From: JAAXKN01 sp036261625
GTDB taxonomy: Bacteria; Bacteroidota; Ignavibacteria; Ignavibacteriales; SURF-24
NCBI GenBank assembly: GCA_036261625.1
Contig: DATAKL010000033.1
Span: 1-64,000 of the forward strand
Direction of reading: 5' to 3'
DNA length: 64,000 bases
The position numbers and the translations under genes are program-made. This document shows positions 24,272 through 31,223 of this stretch, piece after piece (position 1 is the stretch's first letter; every line of letters starts with the position of its first letter). The notes under the pieces were generated by a model. It worked only from the letters and a program-made list of their open reading frames with translations. It was not told the DNA's origin and ran no database searches.

Positions 24272-24739
24272 ATGTTAAAGGAATTCAAAGCGTTTGCTCT
24301 GAAGGGAAATATGGTCGATCTTGCCATAGGAATTATTCTCGGCATCGCCTTCGGAGTAGTCGTCCAGTCGCTCGTAAAAGATATTCTCATGCCTCCTATA
24401 GGACTATTGCTGGGTAACGTGGATTTCTCCAACTGGTTCATAGTGCTTAAGGAAGGCACCACGCCGGGTCCTTATTTTACAATTGATCAGGCATTGAAAG
24501 CCGGAGCGGTAACGATGAATATCGGGCTATTTATTAACGCTTTAATCGGTTTTCTGATTGTTGCCTTTGCAGTATTTATGATTGTAAAGACCTTAAAGAG
24601 GATGGAAAAAGAGGAAGTAAAGGCGCCGGTGGCAGGAGTAAGGAAATGCCCGTTCTGCTATTCACCAATTGACGAGCATGCAACGCGCTGCCCGAACTGC
24701 ACGAGTGATCTGGCAATGAAGGAAGTGCCGGCGAAGTAA
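24272..24739 (+). CDS. mscL: Large-conductance mechanosensitive channel MscL with zinc-ribbon tail
   Basis: This 155-residue protein has the MscL start (LKEFKAFALKGNMVDLAIGIILGIAFGVVVQSLVKDILMPPIG), the periplasmic loop and the second helix (MNIGLFINALIGFLIVAFAVFMIVKTLKRM). The channel opens under membrane tension to release solutes during osmotic downshock. Unlike E. coli MscL (136 residues), the cytoplasmic end carries a zinc ribbon (C126, C129, C140, C143). Ribosome site AAGGGGGG lies before the ATG, and a terminator follows at 24795. Confidence 0.93.
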   Translation: MLKEFKAFALKGNMVDLAIGIILGIAFGVVVQSLVKDILMPPIGLLLGNVDFSNWFIVLKEGTTPGPYFTIDQALKAGAVTMNIGLFINALIGFLIVAFAVFMIVKTLKRMEKEEVKAPVAGVRKCPFCYSPIDEHATRCPNCTSDLAMKEVPAK

Positions 24740-24754
24740 GCGGCAGAGCCGCGT

Positions 24755-24788
24755 GCGACGTTCGACGTTCAACGTTCAACGTGCGATG
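24755..24788. repeat. Short CGACGTTCAACG-type tandem palindromes
   Basis: Overlapping copies of CGTTCAACGT/CGACGTTCGACG-like units are strung together. Similar arrays lie at 25045-25083 and 61359-61382, and single copies near 23425. Each unit is close to its own reverse complement. Confidence 0.5.
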
Positions 24789-24794
24789 TTTTGA

Positions 24795-24818
24795 AGCCCG
24801 CGTTCCGCGGGCTTTTTG
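24795..24818 (+). terminator. Terminator of mscL
   Basis: AGCCCGCG pairs with CGCGGGCT around a 3-nt loop, followed by TTTTTG. Confidence 0.85.
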
Positions 24819-24820
24819 TT

Positions 24821-25003
24821 GAATAGCCACGAGCTTTAGCTCGTGGATTGGGAAGCTACTCCCGTTTGGGCTTTAGCCCCAGATTTTTCCCGGAGGATCT
24901 GTGGCTAAAGCCACGGGTTTGTTTGATTCCGTTTCCCACGACCTGAAGGTCGTGGCTATTCAGTCGTGGCTATTCAGTCGTGAGCTATTCAGTGGTAGCT
25001 AGT
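24821..25003. repeat. Composite palindromic repeat, cluster 1
   Basis: The cluster opens with GAATAGCCACGAGCTTTAG (first arm, hairpin CACGAGC/GCTCGTG), then GGGCTTTAGCCCCAGAT, then ATCTGTGGCTAAAGCCAC, then CCACGACCTGAAGGTCGTGG and CTATTC (last arm). The last arm is then repeated as three 14-15 bp units (24956-24998), and the end is CTAGTCAT. The same order occurs in five other clusters. Confidence 0.8.
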
Positions 25004-25005
25004 CA

Positions 25006-25031
25006 TAAAAAAACCCGCCATAGGGCGGGTT
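25006..25031 (-). terminator. Terminator of the M3 peptidase gene
   Basis: AACCCGCC pairs with GGCGGGTT around a 4-nt loop, preceded by an A-run that becomes a U-run on minus-strand RNA. The gene ends at 25082. Confidence 0.75.
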
Positions 25032-25044
25032 AATTGTTTTTTAC

Positions 25045-25083
25045 CGTTGAACGTCGCACGTTGAACGTCGCACGTTGAACGTT
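25045..25083. repeat. Tandem CGTTGAACGTCGCA units
   Basis: A 14-bp unit occurs 2.8 times, ending inside the stop of the M3 peptidase gene. The unit contains the palindrome CGTTGAACG and is related to the array at 24755. Confidence 0.6.
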
Positions 25084-27199
25084 ATTTTTTCCCTACCTGC
25101 GTCTTGTCCGTAATCAAACCTCTTCTTTTGAGTAGCGGCTCAATTGAGGGCTCCTGGCCGCGGAAGCGCTTGTAGAGAACCATAGGCTCTTCGGTTCCGC
25201 CCTGGGAGAGAACGTTGTCCCTGAATGCCTTTGCAGTTGCCTGATCAAAAAGTCCCTTCTCCTTGAAGGCTTCAAATGCATCGCTGTCAAGAACTTCTGC
25301 CCAAATGTAGCTGTAATATCCCGAGGAATATCCGCCGTTAAATACGTGTGAGAAGTAAGGGCTGCGGTACCTGAATGCTATTTCAGGAATAAGGCCGATC
25401 TTCTTTACTGTGTTTTCTTCAAACTGCTTTGCGTCAACTTCGTTTGTATCGGTAAGGGTGTGCCAGTCCATGTCCAGGAGTGAAGCTGCAAGATATTCAA
25501 CAGTCATAAATCCCTGGTTGAAGAGACTTGCGTTTTTAATTTTCTCAATCAGTTCATCAGGAATTGTCTCACCCGTCTGATAATGCTTTGCGAAGGATTT
25601 CAGCACTTCAGGCTCCGAGGCCCAGTTTTCCATAATCTGCGAGGGGAGTTCAACAAAATCCCTTGCTACTGCTGTACCTGAAAGCGACCTGTAGGTTGTA
25701 CTGGCCAAAAGCCCGTGCAGAGCGTGGCCGAATTCATGGAACAGTGTTTCAACCTCATCAAATGAAAGGAGTGCGGGCTTGTCGCCTGCGGGGGCGGTGA
25801 AGTTATATGCGTTTACAACAATAGGGGTAACTGTTTCGCCGTCTTTAGATTCATCGCGGTAAGAGTTCATCCAGGCGCCCGAGCGTTTATCGGCTCTCGG
25901 GAAATAATCCACATAAAGAATGCCCACGTGTCTGCCGTCGGCTTCCTTAACTTCATAAACCTTAACGTCCTTGTTATATACCGGAATATCATTTCTTTCA
26001 GCAAATGTAAGGCCGTATAACTTATGGGCCACATCAAAAGAGCCCTGACGCACGTTCTCAAGCTTGAAGTAAGGTCTCAGGGTCTCCTCATCGAGGGCGT
26101 ATTTTTCTTTTCTTAATTTCTCGGCATAATAATTCCAGTCCCATGCTGCCAGTTTGAATGACTGTCCTTCTTTATCAATCATTTTCTGCAGGTCGGAAGC
26201 TTCCATCTTAGCTCTTTCTAGGGCCGGAGTCCAGAGCTTGTTTAAGAGTTCATAAACCTTATCGGGAGTCTTGGCCATATTTTCTTCCAGAACGTAATCG
26301 GCATGCGTCTTATAGCCAAGGAGGTTAGCCCGTTTAACCCTGAGCGAAGCAATTTTAGAAAGTATGGACTTGTTATCCAGCTCGTTATTATTGTCGCCTT
26401 TATTGATATACGCCTTATAGATTTTCTCCCTGAGGTCGCGGCGGCTGGAGTAAGTCAGAAACGGTGTAATGCTGGGCACGTGCAGTGTAAAGACGTATTT
26501 GCCCTCGTGGCCGCGGCTTTTAGCGGCTTCGGCAGCCGAGGCAATTACACTTTCAGGAAGTCCTGAGAGGTCCTCTTTACCAAGCACCAGTTCGAAAGTA
26601 TTGTTTTCCTTAAGAACATTTTCCCCGAACTTAAGCGAGAGCATGGAAAGCTCGGTGTTGATCTTTCTGAATTCATCTTTTTTCTCTGCGTCCAGGTTTG
26701 CGCCGCCGCGTACAAAATCCTTGTAAGTTTTTTCAAGGAGCTTCATCTGTTCTTTATTCAGACCGAGATTATCCTTCTTATCCCACACAGCCTTAACCCT
26801 CTGGAAAAGCTTTTCGTTCAGGTTAATGTCGTCGTTATTCTTAGCCATAAGGGGAGTAACTTCGCGTGAGATCTTCTGAATGTTATCAGAAATCTGTGTG
26901 TTCATAGCGTTATAGTACACATTGCTTACCTTTGTAAGGAGAGAGCCGCTTCTTTCCAGGGCAAGGATTGTGTTTTCAAAAGTCGGCTCCCCGGTATTGC
27001 CGGTAATAGCCTCAATTTCCTTCTGCTGTTCTTTAATGCCTTCCTTAAAGGCAGGCAGGTAATGTTCTTCCTTAATTTCGTTGAAAGGAGGTGTCTGGAA
27101 GGGGGTTTTATACTCCGAAAAGAAAGGATTTTTCTCCTGTGCCATTGTGCTTCCTAAAAGGATTGTTGCCGAAACAAGTACCAGAAAAGGTAATTTCAT
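25082..27199 (-). CDS. dcp: M3-family oligopeptidase (peptidyl-dipeptidase Dcp type)
   Basis: At 705 residues this has the normal M3 length. The zinc motif HEFGHALHG lies near residue 486, with the third ligand Glu in VELPSQIMENWASEPEVL. The upstream YFPRADKRSGAWMNSYRDES and the later SGYYSYIWAEVLDSDAFEAF are typical of Dcp. A signal peptide (FLVLVSATILLGSTMAQ) puts it in the periplasm, where it would trim peptides by removing C-terminal dipeptides. Start ATG 27199. Monocistronic, with its own terminator. Confidence 0.93.
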   Translation of the reverse strand: MKLPFLVLVSATILLGSTMAQEKNPFFSEYKTPFQTPPFNEIKEEHYLPAFKEGIKEQQKEIEAITGNTGEPTFENTILALERSGSLLTKVSNVYYNAMNTQISDNIQKISREVTPLMAKNNDDINLNEKLFQRVKAVWDKKDNLGLNKEQMKLLEKTYKDFVRGGANLDAEKKDEFRKINTELSMLSLKFGENVLKENNTFELVLGKEDLSGLPESVIASAAEAAKSRGHEGKYVFTLHVPSITPFLTYSSRRDLREKIYKAYINKGDNNNELDNKSILSKIASLRVKRANLLGYKTHADYVLEENMAKTPDKVYELLNKLWTPALERAKMEASDLQKMIDKEGQSFKLAAWDWNYYAEKLRKEKYALDEETLRPYFKLENVRQGSFDVAHKLYGLTFAERNDIPVYNKDVKVYEVKEADGRHVGILYVDYFPRADKRSGAWMNSYRDESKDGETVTPIVVNAYNFTAPAGDKPALLSFDEVETLFHEFGHALHGLLASTTYRSLSGTAVARDFVELPSQIMENWASEPEVLKSFAKHYQTGETIPDELIEKIKNASLFNQGFMTVEYLAASLLDMDWHTLTDTNEVDAKQFEENTVKKIGLIPEIAFRYRSPYFSHVFNGGYSSGYYSYIWAEVLDSDAFEAFKEKGLFDQATAKAFRDNVLSQGGTEEPMVLYKRFRGQEPSIEPLLKRRGLITDKTQVGKK

Positions 27200-27366
27200 A
27201 ATTTTGTCCTGTTTTGTGAAGGGAAAAATTCAGTATCTAATATAAAGATAAATAATATGAAATTTAGACGCCCCGGGAATTAAAAGTTCAGCCGTTCATG
27301 TAGGATTTTGACCGTTGGTCACGAAAAGCAAATTAAAAATTAAAAAGTGGTGAATGATATTTCCCT

Positions 27367-27508
27367 GAATAGCCACGACCTTCAGGTCGTGGTTTAGGGT
27401 TTCTCTCTCAATTTGGGCTTTAGCCCCAGATTCCCGGACGGAGGATCTGTGGCTAAAGCCACTGGTTTTTTGATCCGTTTCCCACGGCCTGAAGGCCGTG
27501 GCTATTCA
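27367..27508. repeat. Composite palindromic repeat, cluster 2
   Basis: One complete element without tandem extension: GAATAGCCACGACCTTCAGG, then GGGCTTTAGCCCCAGAT, GATCTGTGGCTAAAGCCAC, and CACGGCCTGAAGGCCGTGG with CTATTC. First and last arms are inverted copies of each other, but one stem reads GACC/GGTC and the other GGCC/GGCC. It lies between the M3 gene and the sigma factor, inside a 437-bp gap with nothing else clear. Confidence 0.8.
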
Positions 27509-27636
27509 ATCTGAGAAACCCGCCTTTGGAGTGTCAGAACGTCGAACCGCCGAAAAATATTATTTTTCGGCGTACAACCTTTTTATTTCCGCAAAGTCTA
27601 AATAAGTGTAGGCTAAAAAAATTATTTAAACGGAAG

Positions 27637-28215
27637 ATGCATCAGGAAGAAAACCTCTTAATTAAGGAAGCTCAAAACGGCAGTATGCCGGCTTTTGAAA
27701 CACTTGTGGCACGCTACGACCGCCAGGTGCTTGCAATTGCACAGCAATACCGCCACAGCCGCGAGGATGCAAAGGATATTTACCAGGAGGTCTTCCTGAG
27801 AGTCTACAGGGGTCTTAAAAATTTTGAAGGAAACAGCGCTTTTTCCACCTGGCTGTTCAGAATTACCGTTAATGTGTGCCTTAGCTATAAGGAACGCAAA
27901 AAGAGATTTCAGTACGCGTCCATTGACGAGTGTTTTGATTCTGAAGGGCAGCCGGAAATGAGACTTGCTGATATGATAGAAGGCGGGAACGCGGCAGACC
28001 AGAATCTGATGGACGATGAAATTAAACGGAACGTCAACGGCGCGCTCGAAAGCCTCCCGCCGAAGCAGAAAATGGCTTTTACACTCAAACACCTGCAGGA
28101 TATGAAAATAAGCGAGATTGCAAAGGTTATGAACTGCGGCGAAGGAACGGTTAAAAAATACCTGTTTACTGCAAGTAGAAAAATGCGCGATAAACTTAAA
28201 GATTTTATTGGATAA
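27637..28215 (+). CDS. ECF sigma factor (RpoE family)
   Basis: The frame opens at 27526, but ATG 27637 (MHQEENLLIKEAQNGSMPAFETLVARYDRQVL) fits the usual family start and gives 192 residues. Region 2 is YRHSREDAKDIYQEVFLRVYRGLKNFEGNSAFSTWLFRITVNVCLSYKERKKR; region 4 is LESLPPKQKMAFTLKHLQDMKISEIAKVMNCGEGTVKKYLFTASRKMRDKL. It heads an operon with its anti-sigma factor (21-nt gap) and surface proteins, which are probably part of its regulon. Confidence 0.9.
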   Translation: MHQEENLLIKEAQNGSMPAFETLVARYDRQVLAIAQQYRHSREDAKDIYQEVFLRVYRGLKNFEGNSAFSTWLFRITVNVCLSYKERKKRFQYASIDECFDSEGQPEMRLADMIEGGNAADQNLMDDEIKRNVNGALESLPPKQKMAFTLKHLQDMKISEIAKVMNCGEGTVKKYLFTASRKMRDKLKDFIG

Positions 28216-28236
28216 ATTATCCACCGGGAAAAAATA

Positions 28237-29208
28237 ATGGAACACGAGAAACTTAAAGAATGGGTTCAGCTTTCAGTAATGAATGAACTGACGGAAGAGG
28301 AAAGCCTCGAGCTTAAAAATCATCTTGAAAGCTGCCCGGAATGCAGCGCTGAACTTGAGGAACTTAAACATCTTAGCGGCATTCTTGAAAAAGCCAGGCT
28401 GGAGGAGCCCGATGAAAAAACTCTCCGGGAGGCAAGGCGCGATCTTAAGACTGCGCTCCGTATGGAAAGAAACAGGAAGTCGTTCGGAGAAGATATATTA
28501 GAAAAGCTGCACGGCTTCATTACCCTTAACTACAAGGCGGCTCTTGGAAGCGCTTTTACTCTCCTGCTGGGTCTTGCAATTGGCTACATGGTTTTCCGCC
28601 CGCACACAGCTCTAAACGGGAACAGTTCATTTAAGCCTGCCATAAGTCAGGAGCACACGGCACAGAATGACGTGAAAATAGACAACCTGAGATTTGAGGA
28701 TTCAGATGCATCCGACGGCAAGGTCTCTTTCTCATTCGATGCCGTTAAGCCTGTGCACATGGAAGGCAATATAAATGATGAGGCTATTCAGAAGGTGCTT
28801 GCACGCGCACTTGTAAACGAATCTAACGACGGCGTGCGCTTAAGGACCATAAACACAATTGCAGCCCATACGGGGAACGACTCAACTGCCGACCCTAAGA
28901 TCAAATCGGCTCTCATTTCGGCACTTAAGCACGACAGCAATCCCGGCGTAAGGCGCGAGGCCCTGCTGGTCTTAAACCGCTTCAGAATGGATAAGGACAT
29001 TAAGGAGGCTTTCCTTTACACGCTTTCTAACGATAAGAATGCAGGCCTGAGGGTTGCAGCCATCAACAGCCTTCAGGCTGAAAACCCTGAGAAAATTCAG
29101 TCCGACAAAGAATTAATAAAAGTATTAAAACAGAAAAGCCGGGACGATCAGAACGATTATATACGTATTCGTGCTAAAGCCGTCCTGCAGGAGGTAATAG
29201 AACAATGA
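28237..29208 (+). CDS. Anti-sigma factor with zinc finger, membrane helix and HEAT-like repeats
   Basis: This 323-residue protein starts with the zinc-binding anti-sigma motif H-x3-C-x2-C (LKNHLESCPECSAELEEL, residues 28-45). One membrane helix follows near residue 103-120 (ALGSAFTLLLGLAIGYMVF). Outside the membrane, residues 180-320 form repeats of HEAT type (VLARALVNESNDGVRLRTINTIAAH, IKSALISALKHDSNPGVRREALLVLNRF, IKEAFLYTLSNDKNAGLRVAAINSLQ). It should hold the sigma factor at the membrane; the repeats could sense an envelope partner. It overlaps the next gene by 4 nt. Confidence 0.88.
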   Translation: MEHEKLKEWVQLSVMNELTEEESLELKNHLESCPECSAELEELKHLSGILEKARLEEPDEKTLREARRDLKTALRMERNRKSFGEDILEKLHGFITLNYKAALGSAFTLLLGLAIGYMVFRPHTALNGNSSFKPAISQEHTAQNDVKIDNLRFEDSDASDGKVSFSFDAVKPVHMEGNINDEAIQKVLARALVNESNDGVRLRTINTIAAHTGNDSTADPKIKSALISALKHDSNPGVRREALLVLNRFRMDKDIKEAFLYTLSNDKNAGLRVAAINSLQAENPEKIQSDKELIKVLKQKSRDDQNDYIRIRAKAVLQEVIEQ

Positions 29209-30359
29209 AAATGCTTACAAGAATAATGCTTGTTATTATCCTGTGCGCCTTCGGCACAATGCAGGCCCGTGAGGCCGAACAGGGGGAATTCAAAAAGACG
29301 CTTAAAGTCGGCAAAAGCGGCGCCCTTGAACTTTATGTAAGTCTGGGGTCAATACAGATCAATCCATGGGATAAAAATGAAATGGTGATTGAAGCCAAAG
29401 GGCTCTACGACCAGGATGCCGATAAGGTGAAAATTACGCAGACGGGCAATATTGTAAAGATCAACTATGAGCAGGGAGGACACCCCGATGAGGTGAAGTT
29501 CATTATCAGTCTTCCGGCACAGCATAACGTCAGGCTCAGTACATCCAGCGGAGATATAGAAGTAAACGGCACCCTTAAAGGAGAGTTCCGGGGCTCAACC
29601 TCCGGCGGCGATATAAGGCTGGGAAAAGTTGACGGCCTGGTTGCGCTCAATACTTCCGGCGGAAGTATTATTTCGGGTGATGTTTCGGGGAATGCATCAT
29701 TCAGCACTTCGGGCGGCGATATTTCCATTGGAAACGTTGCAGGCACAGCACAGATAAATACCAACGGGGGCGACATAACTGTTAAAAACGTGGGCGAAAA
29801 ACTCTCTGCCACAACCTACGGCGGCGATATTCAGGTTGCCAGTATTGATGGCGACGGAAGAATTACCACGTACGGCGGCGACATTCATATTGAAAAGGTT
29901 TCCGGCAATGCAGACGTAAATACATACGGCGGCGATATCTACCTCAGCGGCGCAAGCGGAAAGGTAAAAGCCAATACAAATGGCGGCGATATTACGCTCA
30001 GCAAAATTTCAGGCCCCGTGGATGCTCAGACACGCAGCGGATCCGTTACTTTGGAAATGCTCTCTACCGGAAATGATAAAAGCAAAATCGTTGCATCCAA
30101 CGGCGACATAACCCTTTACCTTAAGGATGATATTAAAGCTACAGTGAATGCAAATATACGGATGAGAGGATGGAATAAAAATGATCACAAACCTTTTATG
30201 ATACATTCCGACTTCAATACCACGCAGGAACCGGAATATGACGATCAGAATAACGAGGTCAGAATTAACCTCCCGGTCAACGGGGGCGGAGAGGTCATAT
30301 CTCTTGAAACTGTCAACGCAGATATTAATATCAAAAAGCTAAGCAGTAAAAAGAAGTAA
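29205..30359 (+). CDS. DUF4097-type adhesin-like protein
   Basis: The 384-residue protein has a signal peptide (IMLVIILCAFGTMQA) and a beta-helix built from about ten repeats of the form S/T-x-G-G-D-I-x-L-x-x-V-x-G-x-A-x-x-x-T (SSGDIEVNGTLKG, TSGGDIRLGKVDG, TYGGDIQVASIDG, TNGGDITLSKISG). This is DUF4097, found next to ECF sigma/anti-sigma pairs. The start overlaps the anti-sigma gene (ATGA). Surface or periplasmic location is inferred. Confidence 0.85.
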   Translation: MKMLTRIMLVIILCAFGTMQAREAEQGEFKKTLKVGKSGALELYVSLGSIQINPWDKNEMVIEAKGLYDQDADKVKITQTGNIVKINYEQGGHPDEVKFIISLPAQHNVRLSTSSGDIEVNGTLKGEFRGSTSGGDIRLGKVDGLVALNTSGGSIISGDVSGNASFSTSGGDISIGNVAGTAQINTNGGDITVKNVGEKLSATTYGGDIQVASIDGDGRITTYGGDIHIEKVSGNADVNTYGGDIYLSGASGKVKANTNGGDITLSKISGPVDAQTRSGSVTLEMLSTGNDKSKIVASNGDITLYLKDDIKATVNANIRMRGWNKNDHKPFMIHSDFNTTQEPEYDDQNNEVRINLPVNGGGEVISLETVNADINIKKLSSKKK

Positions 30360-30413
30360 CCCGGGCAGCTTACTAAATAAAAAATTACTACAATGGAAAA
30401 CAAAGAGGCAAAT

Positions 30414-31109
30414 ATGAAAAAGTTTTTAATGATAGCCGCAATTCTGGCCCTCAGCGTCAGCGTGTCTTTTGCAATCGACGGCTCATGCCTTGTAAATAAC
30501 GGCATTGGCTTCAAGCTCCCTTCCCAATTAAGCGAGTATAAGGACAACGGAACAGAAAAGAAGGACGACCATGAAAAAACGGTCGAAAAGGAATTTAAGG
30601 CCGCAAAAGGCAAGACACTTAGAATCGATCTTAAAACCGGCGGCGCGCTTACAATAAAAGGGTGGGATAAGGAACTGGTTAATATCAAGGCCACAATCGG
30701 GGGCAGAGATGCAAAAGACTGCACCTTCGATTTTAATGAAACGGATAACGGAGTTGAAATTACCTCCAGGTACACAGGACATAAGCGTGGATGGAGCACC
30801 GAGTGCGAACTCGAAATTATGGTGCCCGACAGGTTTAATCTTTCACTCTACACCATGGGCGGAACTATTTCTCTCAGCAATATTGATGGTGAAATAACCG
30901 GCAAAACACTTGGCGGCGCTCTTGCGCTGGAGCACCTGAAGGGATATCTCGATCTTAAGACTCTGGGCGGAGCAGTAAACCTGACCGATTCAGATGTAGA
31001 TGGACGTGTGGAAACACTGGGGGGACCGGTTTTAATGCATGATGTTAAAGGAAACATTAAAAGCCACACAATGAGCGGCAATGTAAAAATATCAAACGAT
31101 ATAGATTAA
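30414..31109 (+). CDS. Second DUF4097-like protein
   Basis: ATG 30393 is in frame, but AGAGG lies before ATG 30414, which also starts a good signal peptide (KKFLMIAAILALSVSVSFA). The 231-residue protein has KGKTLRIDLKTGGALTIKGWDKELVNIKATIG and later the repeats MGGTISLSNIDGEI, LGGALALEHLKGYL, LGGAVNLTDSDVDG, LGGPVLMHDVKGNI. It is shorter than its neighbour and has a serine-free repeat type (LGG instead of GGD). Same operon. Confidence 0.8.
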   Translation: MKKFLMIAAILALSVSVSFAIDGSCLVNNGIGFKLPSQLSEYKDNGTEKKDDHEKTVEKEFKAAKGKTLRIDLKTGGALTIKGWDKELVNIKATIGGRDAKDCTFDFNETDNGVEITSRYTGHKRGWSTECELEIMVPDRFNLSLYTMGGTISLSNIDGEITGKTLGGALALEHLKGYLDLKTLGGAVNLTDSDVDGRVETLGGPVLMHDVKGNIKSHTMSGNVKISNDID

Positions 31110-31223
31110 ATTGAAAAGCAATTAAAGAAAGCATTCATCTTAAGAAATGCGGATAAAAAATAACCGTCAATTATACAATATATACCGTTCTTATTCGTTT
31201 ACATAATTAAAAACCGGGAAACT

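Noticed and set aside
27658..28245. 195-residue ORF antisense to the sigma factor
   Set aside because: The sense frame is a clear ECF sigma factor; the antisense frame has no motif.
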